Source: Hyparrhenia diplandra (Eukaryota; Streptophyta; Magnoliopsida; Poales; Poaceae). From it: 64,000 bases of DNA. The notes under the pieces are model-generated. The model was not told the origin of the DNA, did not search any database, and saw nothing but the letters and a program-made list of their open reading frames with translations. The stretch spans positions 248,001 to 312,000 of the forward strand of contig JADLZK010007787.1 of assembly GCA_015847255.1 (NCBI GenBank). Reading direction: 5' to 3'. Positions 23,577-36,800 of the stretch are shown here, one piece after another; positions within the stretch are counted from its first letter, which is position 1, and every line of letters begins with the position of its first letter. A program made the position numbers and the translations under genes.

Positions 23577-26500
23577 TATAATTCAACAATAGGACAGCTC
23601 TGAAAACCGTGTATGTGGCGAAAAATGGAACCAACAAAATATCATCAAGTCATTTTCTTTTATTTCCCTCGTTTTCCTTTTTTCCTTCGCCAAACGGCCA
23701 AAGTAATACTTGAGAAAAACCTTTGACAAAGATTCAACAACAATATCCACGCTAGCTCTTCGAGAAGGGCGGCATGCTTATGCCATGTTTAATCGCACTG
23801 GTCTAAATCACATGTCACTTTTTGTCCTAAGTTATTTTTTCGCTTTTCATAAGAGTTCGTTAAAATTTTAGATTTAATTAATTCTTTAGAGAAAAAGTAT
23901 AATAATATCTACAAACTTAAATAAATGCATATGCATTGAGAATTTAATAAAACTAATGCGATGTTATAAATTTGATGCATTTTTCTATATACTAGTCAAC
24001 CACGAACTATGAAAAATCTGCTTTGAGCTATGTATTGTGAAAAAGTTACAAGCTGTTCAATAAAACAACTAAAAGTAGAAAGTTCCACTAGTTTGGAAAA
24101 TCATTTTGGCTTTTCCATTTGAAAGTTCCACTATGTATTGTGAAAGATCCCCTCCATATATCTCCCTTACAATGGTAAATCTTTTTTTTTTTTTGTTTCC
24201 ACCCATTTTGAAAAAGTCGAAAGTCGAAGGTTTAAGGTGATGTGAAAATTGTACTATGCAAAAGTAGCAACTTCTGGAAAAGCAGCTTGAAGTTCCACAC
24301 GTTTGGTTGGGGTTCTAATTTTTAGTAGCAAAAGCATTTTTAGAATCTAAACCAAACATATCCTAAGATTAAAGTAGATCACGATTTATATTTTTTTAAA
24401 ACAAAAATAGAATGCAATTCATTTCATAGAATTGTATGGATCCCTTAAAACTAACAATTAGTTGTTAAGAATATCTAAATCTTTTTTTGATTGTAACTAA
24501 TAAGGACACCTTTAACACTAACAACTCATCTAGATCATGGAATGTATCATTATTTTTACACATGGAGGAGAGCGGGAGAAGCATTTAGATGTTTATAGAG
24601 GGCCAGAATTTACATCTCATGAAACATTTTTCCCTTTTAAGGTCATATTAGAACCGAGAAACATGTAAAAGTTAAATATTAAAGAATTAAACTTTTAAGT
24701 TAACTCTTATTAAGATGGATGCCACACACATAATTAGAAGTAGTAGGTAGCACTAAGTGTTGGGTGCATTATGGCACCAGCAATGTCTCATAAGCTAGCT
24801 CTTAGCATTTTTCATATTTTAATAAAAGAGAAAGAAAAGCTAGCTCTTGACCAAGAGTTAGGTTCATACATATATTCCAAGATCATGTAAAAAAGTGACA
24901 TGTGGATTTAGTCATTCTAAGAGCCATTGCTAGTAAAGGAGAGAGGTTGGCTTAGAGCTAGTAATCGACTTATACCATTGCGGGTGCTCGATAGAAACCT
25001 TCCCCATCACCTAGTTGTTAGCAAGTTCTCTAAAGTTAACACAACTAATAAATAGCTCTAAATGATTGTACCACATCTTTGATTGGAGCCGATGTTTGAC
25101 AAAATTAGAAAAATATCCTATGCGTTGCTACAAAAATTGCCAATAAATTTTGGTGGATAAATGCGATAATCTAACATGAACAAATAAATTAATGATGTGG
25201 CTTGCTAATGTAGATAACTTGAATGAATAGATAGGTGCATAATTTTTTTTTGAGAATAGATAGGTGCATAATTACATGCATGCGCTAGTGAGCAGCTGAT
25301 GTGAATTTGCATATCAAGATAAAATAATAATTCTAGTGAGGATTAGCTTTTATAAAGAGATAAATATGGTTATGTGTTCAATATCATTAGTGGTTAAGAT
25401 ATCAATCAATACTTTATTGAATCAAGTTGGTTTTTTATATATTATGACTATGAGAGCTTGACTTTTATGAAAACCAGCTGGTCTAGTCACTCTCATGGTC
25501 ATATGTACCTATGACGTTTTGTTCTCTATCTCTATCTGATGTGATATTATTAATTTTATGTACTCCCTAGTCCCTTCGTCTAAAAAAAAATACTTTTCTA
25601 AAATAATCCGAGATGAAGTTTCAGTTTTCATCAAATTTACATAAAAATTATATTTATTATACTAAATATCATAAAATTATTTTAGTACAATTACTTGGAG
25701 TTATAAAAATATTAATAGTGTCCTATAAACTTAGTTATATTTGAATAGTTTAAGTAATTTGAATTAGATAAAGAATGATATTTTTTAGGATACAAGCATT
25801 AGTTTACTCTAGCTTAATCAGACCAGCTTCATGCAGGTCCTACGGGAGTAGGTTAGCTAGCCATCATTGAAGCCAACAAGTAGAATGTATCATCACTAGT
25901 TTATTGAATCAAGTTAGTGGGAATATTTATATATTATAAGAACTCTGTTTCTATCAAACCGGGTCCAGTCACTCTCAAATGTGGGACTACTATGACATCT
26001 TATTCTCTATCCCTATCTGATGTGATATTTTATACTACACAGGCACAAATGATTTTTATGGGCGGTCTTTATTATTTGCAAAGAGATGCAACCTAGTGGC
26101 CTCCAACAAGTGGTCATTTATAGGTAGTCGGAATGTATGTCTCTGTTAATGTCATTACAGAGTCAGATACTAGGGTAGTCTCATCTATGTGAGAGGTCTC
26201 TACAAAGCCGAAAATCTCGGTTGTTGTCTGGCCATCGCGGATCGTGTCTTCTATAGAATAGAAAAAAAATATTTTTTTTTTAAGGATGGCATTTTACAGA
26301 GACAGAAATGTTAAGATGCACATCTATATTAATGGGTTCTAGAAAAATATAAGTCTATGATGATTCAATAGCAAGACCTTTCAACATATACAACACCTTA
26401 AAACGAAACCACATGTACTTTGTAAGCACATATAGGACGCTATTTTTTTTTATCAATATTCCACAATCTTGTGTTGAATTTTTTTTATACTAAATAAACT

Positions 26501-27530
26501 CAAATAGAATAAGCTCATTTGTATGCACATATAGGAAGTGTCTCCATCAAAGATTTTATTTTTTTAAAAAAATTTGAACTAATAATGTCGAATTTACAAT
26601 AAATAATTAAGACTATATAACCTCAAATCAAAAATATTATCAACAACAAACTTGTTGATCAAGGCGGGCACAACAACTTTGTATTAGCCATGTGAACATA
26701 TATTAAAGGTCATTTAGAAATTCTACAAGTTTGAATTTCAAAATCTAAGAACCTAAACATATATTTAGTAAGATGGTAAAGAACAACTTCAAATAAGAAA
26801 CTTCTCAACTACAAAATTGTAGATCATATGGAGAACTATAACCTTGGTAAATACTATATCAACATCCGAGGTTGTTTGAAAATTTTAGATTTTAAATTTC
26901 AAAATATAAAATATTAAAAACATTTTGGGACTCAAAATAGCTTAAAAATCAATTACAAAAGTCGTGGATCGCGTCAAGAGATACAATTTAGTGAGAAATA
27001 ATTCTAGTAATTGTTAAATGAAACATTTCTCATCTAACCCGTTTTATAGTAATTCAACAGATTCGACAAGAACCTAAAACGCCTTTGGTTGCGAACGAGG
27101 CCTTAGGTTGGTAATTCAACAGGTAGCACCAATTACGCTATCGAAAAATATATTATGTCATAATTGTATGTTTTTCACAAATATGTAGAATCTTGGTGAG
27201 TTCAATGCAAAAATATAATGGCAGAGGATACTCAAAAAGACTATGGAATCTAGTAGTATTTCAAAACGCGTACAAGCAAACTAGCAATACACATGCATTT
27301 TAATGATCATTACACTATAATAGAATCAATATAGGTGTGCTTACAACCGTGGTTTTTCAGAACACACAAATCTCCATTGCCAAGTTTGGTTTTCTCCGCT
27401 CACTCCCTCCGTTAAAAAGAAAATAATTTCTCAAGAAATCAAAAAAATATTAAATTTGATTCGCTACAAGTACAATTAGACTAAACTTAAAATACAGTTT
27501 TATAATAAATAAATTCCAAAATCTTTTAGA
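23577..27530. other. AT-rich gene-free DNA with MITE relics
   Basis: No gene is supported. It contains a possible foldback at about 24765-24985 (arms GCTAGCTCTTAGC / CTAAGAGCCATTGC), a Stowaway-type start CTCCCTAGTCCCTTCG at 25563 preceded by TA, an incomplete CTCCCTCCGTT start at 27406, and a local duplication listed separately. Poly(A/T) stretches are frequent. Confidence 0.5.
25415..26035 (+). repeat. Direct repeat of about 130 bp flanking a MITE-like insert
   Basis: A phrase running from GAATCAAGTT through GTCACTCTCA to CTATCTGATGTGATATT is present at about 25420-25548 and again at about 25900-26030 with substitutions. The intervening 350 bp includes a Stowaway-like start at 25563. The arrangement is a diverged tandem duplication with an insertion between the copies. 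Confidence 0.55.
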
Positions 27531-27748
27531 AATCTTGCAAGAGCGAGAGAGACCTCAGCCTCCCTGAGTGGAATTTCAAAGAAATCCTAGACAACCACCT
27601 CATCAGTCTCCTAGACAAGCAAAAACTTTCTTGAAAACAGAGGGGCAATCTAAAGTGGGTCCAAGCTTGGGGATGCTGGTACTCATTTCTTTCATGCCAA
27701 TGCTACTATCGGACATAAAAGTAAATTGATCACCTGAGCTTTCTAATA

Positions 27749-28800
27749 ATGATGGTATTATGGCGTAAGTCATTCGAAAAAGGAGCCGATCCTATGGCAA
27801 GAGTACAAGCGAGATTAGGCATAAAGGAATTCTGTGGCTTTACCATCCCCCCTCAAGCATCATCAATCCAGCCCCCCAACCCGCAAGAATTGGAGTCCCC
27901 TTTTTCACAAGAGGAGATTAATCAAGTTGTCGGATCATTGCCAAACAACAAGTCCCCAGGTCGATGGGTTCAACAATGAATTTGTGAAAGCCTCTTGGCG
28001 TACTATTAAGCATGATTTTTACGGACTTTGTCGATTTCTTTGACAATAACGTGTGCACGAGAAGCATCAACTCATCCTACATCACTTTGATCCCCAAAGT
28101 GGAGGATCCCGGCACTATCAATGATTCAGACCTATCTCCCTTCTCAATTCCTCAATTAAGCCGATAACCAAAGCGCTTGCCAATAGATTCTGACCTGCAA
28201 TTCTATCTTTTAATTCATGACAACCCATATGGTTTTATCAAGTCAAGAACCATTCAAGATGCCTAGCTTTGGGCCTTTGAATACTTACATATCTGTCATC
28301 ATTCAAAAAAGAAATGGTGATTCGGGTTTGGACTTTGAAAAAGCCTTTGATAAGATTGAGCATGAGGCTATTATTGCAATTATGGAAACAAAAGGATTTG
28401 GTGAAAAGTGGATCTCTTGGGTTAAAAGCATCTTCTCCTCTGGAACTTCACAGGTCTTTGTTGAATGGAAATCCTGAAAAAAACTATCCACCGCAAGAGA
28501 GGAGTAAGGCAAGGAGATCCCCTCTCTCCCTTGCTTTTTGTGCTTGCTTTACACTACTACTTGCAATCCCTCATCAATAGAGCTAAAGATATGAACCTCC
28601 GAGCCTTCCAATCCCCCTCCACAAAGACCGATGACTTCCTAGTCATTCATTATGCAGAATGACACCCTGTTGATTATGGAGGCTGATCCAAGACAATTAT
28701 TCTTTCTCAAAACCCTCACGCAAAACTTTGCTCATTCAAGCGGCCTTAAAGTTAACTACTCTAAATCCATGATGCCGCCTATCAATATCACGTAAGAGAG
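27749..28800 (+). pseudogene. LINE reverse transcriptase remnant
   Basis: Fragments in different frames give, in order, FSQEEINQVVGSLPNNKSPG (about 27900-27960), YITLIPKVEDPGTIND (about 28078), DFEKAFDKIEHE (about 28330), SWVKSIFSSGTSQVF, GVRQGDPLSPLLFVLALHYY (about 28500-28560) and, after a frameshift, a TLLIMEADPRQL region beside a degraded YADD box (near 28655). This is the non-LTR RT order found in plant L1 elements. Multiple frameshifts and the degraded catalytic box exclude activity. Confidence 0.85.
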
Positions 28801-29632
28801 ACTTGATCATCGGCTAGGACTTTTTGGTTGCTCGAAAGGCTCTTTTCCCTTCACATACTTGGGGCTTCCAATGGGTATCACTAAGCCAAAAGTACAAGAC
28901 TTTCTCCCCTTAGTCAACAAATGTGAATTGGGGGGATAAGATTGGGGGGTGGGGGCTTCTTTAGGGGGAATAAGTACTATGCTCAACCAAGCCGGGCGGA
29001 CTCCAAATTGGAAATCTTTGTCTTCTTAGCTCTGCCAACCTACTAAGTACTATGCTCAACCAATTTATGGACTCCAAATTGCAAATGCTGTCTTCTCAGC
29101 TCTGCCAACCTACTACATGTGCACTCTTGAGATCCCAAAGACTGTGGTCAAGCAAGTTGATAAATATAGAAAGCACTGTATCTAGAGAGGATCCAATGTG
29201 AATGCCAACTCCCAACCAAAAGCTGTCTGGGAACTTGTTAAAACTCCAAAACATGAAAGTGGTCTTGGAATAATTGACTTGAATTGCAAAACCAAGCCCT
29301 TTTCATGAAAAAATTTGGACAAATTCTTTAACAAAAGAAACATCCCATGGGTCATTCTTGTATGGAAAAAGCACTTTGCAAATGACGGGTTGCCGGCGGT
29401 GTCGAAGGGTTCATTTTGGTGGAAGGATGTCATTAAGTTGCTGCCCAAGTTTAAAGAATTTGCTTCGTTCAGATTAAAGATGGACGCTCTTGCATGTTTT
29501 GGCATGACAAGTGACAAGTGGGCAGATCAAGACCTTTAGACTGCTTTCCATGAGTGTTTCTCCTTTGCTAAAAACAAGTTTGCCTCAGCCCACACGATCT
29601 TCTAAGCTGACGAAATTGAAGATGTTTTCAAT

Positions 29633-30145
29633 TTGCCTCTATTTGAACAGGCCTTTGATCAGATGCAAACTATAACCCAGCTAATGCAAGACATTGAATT
29701 GACTGATGAAAATGATGTGTGGGTCTACTTTGGAGGGCTCACTAAATATTCCTCTAGCAGAGTTTATAGAAGCTTGGTGGGCCATCAGTTCACTCATCAC
29801 TCCATTAGATGGCTTTGGAAATGCTTTTGTCCGCCTAAGCACAAGGTATTTGCCTGGCTCTTGATTAATGACAGGCTGAGTACCCGCAACATTCTGAGAA
29901 GAAAGCACATGATCATCCCAAGTTACAGTTGCATGCTGTGTTTTCTTGACACTGAAGAAACTGTTGAGCACCTCTTCTTTCACTGCCCCTATGCTCAGCA
30001 GTGCTGGGGGTTAATTAATATTGAAACTTCTGACCTTGGTATTCTTGACAATTTGGAAGCTTTGAGAGCCCAGCTGCAATCTCAATTCTTCATGGAGGCA
30101 ATTATCTTGATGTGTTGGAGCATCTGGAATGCTCGAATGGCATAA
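29633..30145 (+). pseudogene. LINE ORF2 C-terminal zf-RVT domain
   Basis: An open stretch of about 170 residues contains WLWKCFCPPKHKVFAWLL, DRLSTRNILRR, CMLCFLDTEETVEHLFFHC and an MCWSIWNARMA end. The C..C...H..H spacing (CMLC...EHLFFHC) is the zinc-finger-like domain (zf-RVT) downstream of RT in plant LINEs. It is the best preserved part of this copy. Confidence 0.85.
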
Positions 30146-30484
30146 TTTTTCAAGGAATTCAAACTCCCATTCATGATTGCAGAACAAATTTCTTCAAGGA
30201 GCTTAATTTGGTTGCTCATCGAGTCAAGGCCAGTTCCTCAGCGATTTTCAAACAATGGGTCCTTACTTTGCAGCAGACTTGAGTAGAATTGTTAGCCTGA
30301 TTTTCTTTGTTTCCTTTTTTTTGTCTCTTAATTTCCCTCCCCTCCCTTGCTGTTTTTTTCAGTTCTTTTCGTTGTAATTCCCGTTCTATTTTGTACTTTT
30401 GCCTGTATGTTTTATCAATAAAGCTTGTTCAGCAGGGGCTTCGGTCCCTCCAGTTTTTTCAAAAAAAAAAAAAAAAAAAAAAAA

Positions 30485-30887
30485 TAACTTTTGAACCTAC
30501 AATTATATGTCTATATACGTTCGGTACCTAAATTACCGAAATCGAATTTCCTCGTCCGATTTTTTTGAGGCTACTCAGCGCGGCTCGAGTGCTGGATGAA
30601 ACGAGACCGACAGGCTGCTGCCTGCTTGCGTCGACTCGGCGCGGCGGAGCCGACCGGACCCTGCCAACCAAGCCGGTGACGGAGGAGGACGCCTGGCAAG
30701 CTCGCCCGTACACGTGTCTCCTTTTCGACGCCGCCATCTCGCCCCCGCGCTTTTGCGCGTCAGCTGCCGCGCGGCCCAACACCCGCATCAAAACCCGCAC
30801 CTCCCTCGGCCGGCCTCCCCAAGGCTTCCCTTCCCACCACCGCCACCGCCGCCCCCAAACCCAGCCCCGCTCCCGGACCTTCCTCGC
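30485..30887 (+). promoter_or_regulatory. DGAT1 proximal promoter and 5' UTR
   Basis: Only about 400 bp separate the LINE poly(A) tail from the DGAT1 start codon. GC content rises sharply from about 30560. No TATA box was assigned. The LINE therefore forms the distal boundary of the upstream region. Confidence 0.4.
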
Positions 30888-33800
30888 ATGGCCCCGCCCC
30901 CAACATGGCCGCCGCCTCCGATCGCGCCGACGCGGGCGACTCATCCTCCCTCCGCCTCCGCCGCGCCCCCCTCAGACGACGCCGGCGACCTTGCCGCCGA
31001 TTCCTCCGGAGGCAGCCGGCGGGAGAACGGCGACCCGCAACCACAGCCGCCGCCGCAGGAGCAGCAGCAGCAGCAGCAACACGAGATGCTATACTACCGC
31101 GCGTCGGCGCCCGCCCACCGCCGCGTCAAGGAGAGCCCCCTCAGCTCCGACGCCATCTTCCGGCAGGTGAGGAGGCGCCAGTGCGTACGCTCGTCGTTCG
31201 TAAGAGATTGCTTTGATCTCCCGCAACTCGTGTGCTTCGATCCACGCCAGTTGCAAAGTCCTGCAGATTTTTTTGTTTTGCTGCTTCAGTCAACTCTGCC
31301 TCTGCTTTTGTGTGTGTTCAAATCATACTTTGTGCTAGGATTGCCATCTCGCGTGCGCGGATGTTTATTGTGGGCCCGGGCTTCGGAATCGTGGATAGAT
31401 TGTGCGCGTGTACTCGGACGGGCACAATTTGTTTCGTGGGGGGCATATGCTGCTGCGATTGAGGTCGGTGTTTGCTTGTTCTGGGATCAATCAGGGGGGA
31501 CCAGTGCGCCGGTGCCAGATGCATGCCAAGCAGAATTTGGCATCGGCCGGCTCAAGCAGCATACAACGAGCGTAACCGTTACCACTGCGGGAGGAGCTTT
31601 TGCTTGTTGGAACGGGTGACTGCATGAGCCAGTGGGTCATTGAATTCATTGTTGGCGGCACTACTATACTGATGTGGGCAGTTGTTGGGACTGAAGCCAA
31701 TGGATCATTGAATTCATTGTTGGCGGTACTAGTTGGCTTTCTTGCTTGGGGCATTTCTTCTGGTTGAGGACCATATAACTGTGCATCTGCATACTGCTGT
31801 ATTGGACCACTTTTTAGGTTTTAATAACTCGTTAGCCCTCCATTTTTTAATAGGTATATAATTGGATAATAATTTCTATTGTCATCGACTTATTGTTTTT
31901 GTTTGCTACTCTAGAAGCCCTTTTCCTAGTGTAATCTTAACACGGCTCAAATTACAGCAGAAACGCATGAGTTGTTTTTTTTTTTTTTCATGAAGTGTCA
32001 CCGTGGGGAGGTGTTCCCCACCTGAATTTTATTGCAGTGGCCCCAAATGGCCTTGTAAAACGGTAGTGATTAAGTTGTACTTTTTTAGTGATACTTTTAT
32101 TAGACTTAGCTGTTTATGCACATACTCTAAATCTGTTTTGAAGGTAGAGTTCTAGATGAATGCTTATTTAGATGAGAAATAATCCTCTGTGAATTGCCTG
32201 AACATTTATAAATCACATTCCTCCTACACAGTTCCTGGGATTACACAGTGGACGACACTTTCATAATTGAGTCCAGGCTAGCTTGATTATAATATCAGTA
32301 TTCAATATATCATTTTATCTTATACTTCCTTAACTGAGAGTGAATCCTTAATTTTGCAAGCCATATTTTTGGTTGCCATGGAGAATTGGAGTCCTGAAAC
32401 TAAGCAGTTCTCCTGATTGCAGAGCCATGCCGGTCTTCTCAATCTATGCATCGTTGTTCTGATTGCAGTGAACAGCAGACTCATTATTGAGAATTTAATG
32501 AAGGTTTATTACTTTTTTTTTTTTTTCGTTTCCTCACCTTCATATTTACAGATCCCTCAATCCATCTCCTTCAGAAATACATCTGGTCTTCTTTTTCTGC
32601 GCATTTGTCTATTGTAAAATCTGACACATTCCATGTTTTATTTAAATTTGCTTGTGCAGTATGGCCTATTGATAAGAGCTGGATTTTGGTTTTAGTGCAA
32701 GATCGCTGAGTGACTGGCCCCTTCTAATGTGCTGGTAGATAGTTTTATCATTTCTTTTTTATTCAGCTGGGTTTCAAATAAGAGCTGTAAGCCTTACAGG
32801 AGTAATCAATCTGTGAATTGCAGCCTCACTTTACCAGTTTTCCCACTTGTTGCACTCATGGCTGAGAAGATGATTAGAAGAAAGCTCATTGGTGAACATG
32901 TAAGTTTGTCTCACAGGATTGTAGTCTTTTAGATAAGTTCTCTTTTTGTTATTTCTTAGGTATAGCAAGTGTTGAGGATTCAAATGGGTAATGGGTATTA
33001 AACTAGACAGTCCTCTGTTCTGCATCTTTCAAGTGCCATTTTACCGTTTATGACTTATATACACCTCTTGCAGGTGGTTATTCTACTCCATATCATAATT
33101 ACAACATCTGTCATTGTCTATCCAGCTGTTGTGACTCTTAAGTAAGCATTTCTTTTCTGCTTTGCAGTTTGTTTGGATGCATCTGCTTTTGACATTCGTT
33201 GAGTATTTCATGGTATGGAATACTACATTCAATTCATCTTATTTGTAATTTGCTGTACTTCGTGGTCTGGTGGCAAACTCATTATTTTGTCTCAAACATA
33301 GTCTTTCCCTTTAGTTACATAACATATGCTATGCAAATTGGATGGATAAAAAGGTGGTTGCATAACACTTCTTGTTTAACCGTATCTGGCGATTCCTCTC
33401 TAATACAAAGATATGCAGCTCTCCTGCGTATTTGAGAAAAAAAGTATCTGGTGATGAAATCTCATGCAAATGTTTATCTATCTCTAATAGAAGAAATCCT
33501 TACTGTCTTACTCTGTCTTGATCTGTTCACGAAATGCCATCTAATTGGGAAGATTTGATAGTCCATCAATACTGATACACATTTTATTGTGCAGATATTC
33601 TATTTCTTTCATGTAGCTTGAGACATTTTCCTAACGTGAAGCTGATCCTTCCATTATACAACGAAAATTGGGCATATTTGTCGTGCTTGGAAGTTGAATA
33701 AACAAACTGTAGTATTTCTGATGTTGATGTGCATGTAGTAGAATTTGGTTGAGTCTTTTTTATTTCTCAAATAGAAGCATTAGGAGCAAGTTACCTTTTC

Positions 33801-36800
33801 ATCGACTATATTGTTAGTGAGAGTGACGAATGTTATATGATTTATTATGCTGTTTAGTTTAAGTTTGTTATGATTGACAAGAAATGCTACTTAAAAAAAG
33901 ATATTGTGTCATGCATAAATTCTGGATTATCAGTTCAGTCATATATTACAAAAAATTTCAGGTGTGACTCAGCAGTACTATCTGGATTTGTGCTAATGTT
34001 TCTTGCGAGCATCATGTGGATGAAGCTGGTATCTTATGCACATACAAATTATGATATAAGGGTATTGTCCAAAAGTACTGAAAAGGTAATGCATTGACTT
34101 GCTAATCTGAATCAGTTCAAATATTTTGTTAACAAGTTGCACATTTGTTGATTTGTTGATGATCAACCTTTTCTTAAAACTCCTTTGTTGGACAAATCTT
34201 TCTGAAGCTAGAATTTGTTCCACTTCCTGCTTAAACTTCTTTTCCAGTTCCATTTCCTGAATGTTTTCTATGTAGTTTCAAATTTTTGCATACAACAACA
34301 ACAACAACAACAACATAGCCTTTAGTCCCAAGCTAGTTGGGGTAGGCTAGAGATGAAACCCATATGAAACAGTACAAAAGAACGTAGAAAGGCACAAGAC
34401 TAGTTTCAAATTTTTGCATACAGCTTTTTTTTTTTTTTCTAGAACACGACTTCACTTGTATTTCATTAGGAAGAATTTTTGCATTCAATGAAATGTGGTG
34501 CCAATCAGTTTATGTCTGTTACATAGGCTGACCAGATATCTTAGGCAACGGTAGGCGTATAATTTTATCCCCTTTATTTTCATTTTTTCATGCAAGTAAC
34601 TAATATTGCTATTCTTATTTTTAGGCTGCTGCATATGGAAATTATGTCGACCCTGAGAATATGAAAGTTCCAACGTTTAAAAGTCTAGAATACTTCATGT
34701 TGGCCCCAACACTTTGTTACCAGGTACTATTCTTGTACCAGTGCCCCGTCTTTGTTTTTAATGTCTACATTCTGCATTTCTTCATCACTTCTATCTAGTA
34801 TTCTAGTTATGCCAGTGACGAAACATGAATTTCCTGATGTCACTTTTGGCGTGTTATGCAGCCAACTTATCCTCGAACTACATGTATTAGGAAGGGTTGG
34901 GTAACCCGACAACTTATAAAGTGCCTGGTTTTTACAGGCTTGATGGGTTTCATAATTGAGCAAGTGAGCCTTCTATATTACTTAAGTAACTTCTATTTAT
35001 ACAGAATTTTGGATTAAACTATCAATTTCTTCTATTTTGCAGTATATAAACCCAATTGTAAAGAATTCCAAACATCCACTGAAAGGGAATTTCTTGAATG
35101 CTATAGAAAGAGTCTTAAAACTCTCAGTGCCAACATTATATGTATGGCTTTGCATGTTCTATTGCTTTTTTCATTTATGGTTAGTATCTTGCTTCAGTTA
35201 AACAGTACCTTAAATTTGTCACATAGTGATTGGGTATATAACAGGTCAATTGGGTTTTGACCTGCACTGGACTTTGATATTTCATTTTCCATGGCTTGTT
35301 TTCTCTTTTGGTTTGGTTTCAGGCTGAACATTCTAGCTGAACTCCTCTGTTTTCGGTGACCGGGAATTCTATAAGGACTGGTGGAATGCCAAAACTGTTG
35401 AAGAGGTGAGATGCCTGTTAAAAGCTGAGTTCTTTTCTTTTTCGCATGAGAACTTTAAATAGGACTGACATTAATTATATTCTCATGCACTTTAATGCGA
35501 TGGTATTTTGGGACTTTACCTCAGTACTGGAGGATGTGGAACATGGTAATCTTCTTGTCACTTCCATCTTCAGATTGTATATCCTTTTATTTAGTTGGGA
35601 CTTAAGGACAGTTGTGATGATAGTGATAGTCTTTTTATTTAGTTGAGGCTTCCTTACTTAACTAAGGACAGTTGTGATGGTAGTGACTAATAACCGCTTT
35701 CACTGAGCTTGAGATATTTGTCTAATTAATATATATTGATATTATCCTTCAAATAACTGACAATTAGTCTACCTTTTGCCAGCCTGTTCATAAGTGGATC
35801 ATCAGACACATATATTTTCCATGTATAAGGAAAGGCTTTTCCAGGGTAATTGCTTCTATATGCCTACAAAACTATATATTTGTTTTTTTTGCTTTCAAAT
35901 TCTCCAAATGCAGTTTAGTTTGAAACACTTACTCAAGCCGTCTATGCAAAACAGTCCAAAAGTAATATCTTTACTTTCTACATAGATGCTAATGCTGTTC
36001 TTTAGAAAATGGGGAAGTGGGGTTGGACAGAGTATTAGCACTCAATCATCATAGTAATAACTAATAAATAATGAAGACAACTGAACAAATGACTGAAACT
36101 GTTGTGAGGAAAACAGAATAATTCTCATTACCAAATTGATTTACTATGCAACTAATATTGACTGGAAACAAATATGGAATAAGTTTACATGACTATGCTT
36201 GGATAAATATTTTCAAGAAAGCAAAGGATATCTGGTATTGACTTTAGCAACAATTTCTTCATGCTGCCTTTTTGCGACTGACAAATGTAAATTAGACAGT
36301 GTGAATACATGGACATACATAAAATTCCGTTGATCTTTTTATATTTTTTATCTTTTGCAGAACTGACATGATTTTCTCAGTGCCTACTTCTCAAATTCAT
36401 ATTGTATATACACTGCAGGGTGTAGCTATTCTAATCTCGTTCCTGGTTTCAGCTGTATTTCATGAGGTACTAAAGTCTTTCAGAAGTCATACTATGTAAC
36501 AGCACATACTACGTGCCAATTTATCATCACCACATTCCTTTATACATTGTGAATTCGCAGATATGTATTGCTGTGCCGTGCCACATTTTCAAATTCTGGG
36601 CATTTTCTGGGATCATGTTTCAGGTATAGAAGTAACACCAAAATATGAACTACTTACTCCGATTCCAAATTATTAAGTCGTTTTGGCTTTTTAGATACAT
36701 AGTAAGAGTTATGTATCTAGACATTTATCTAGATCCGTAGCAAAAGCTGTGTTTCTAGAAAAGTGAGAACGACATAATTTGGAATGGAGACAGCACTATG

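Larger units (their letters stand above)
27540..30484 (+). mobile_element. L1-type LINE, 5'-truncated, ending in poly(A)
   Basis: About 2.9 kb carrying the second half of LINE ORF2 on the plus strand, followed by a 3' UTR with AATAAA (near 30417) and a run of about 24 A ending at 30484. Landmarks in order are a WKQRG...KW stretch typical of the region before the reverse transcriptase (about 27620-27700), an SPGxDG-like motif, DFEKAFDKIEHE, RQGDPLSPLLFVLA and a C-terminal zf-RVT domain. Several stops and frameshifts make it inactive. The 5' boundary is approximate and no target duplication was resolved. Confidence 0.85.

Noticed and set aside
30714..31619. 301-codon ORF through DGAT1 exon 1 into intron 1
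   Set aside because: The part after 31166 is intron; the part before 30888 is GC-rich leader.
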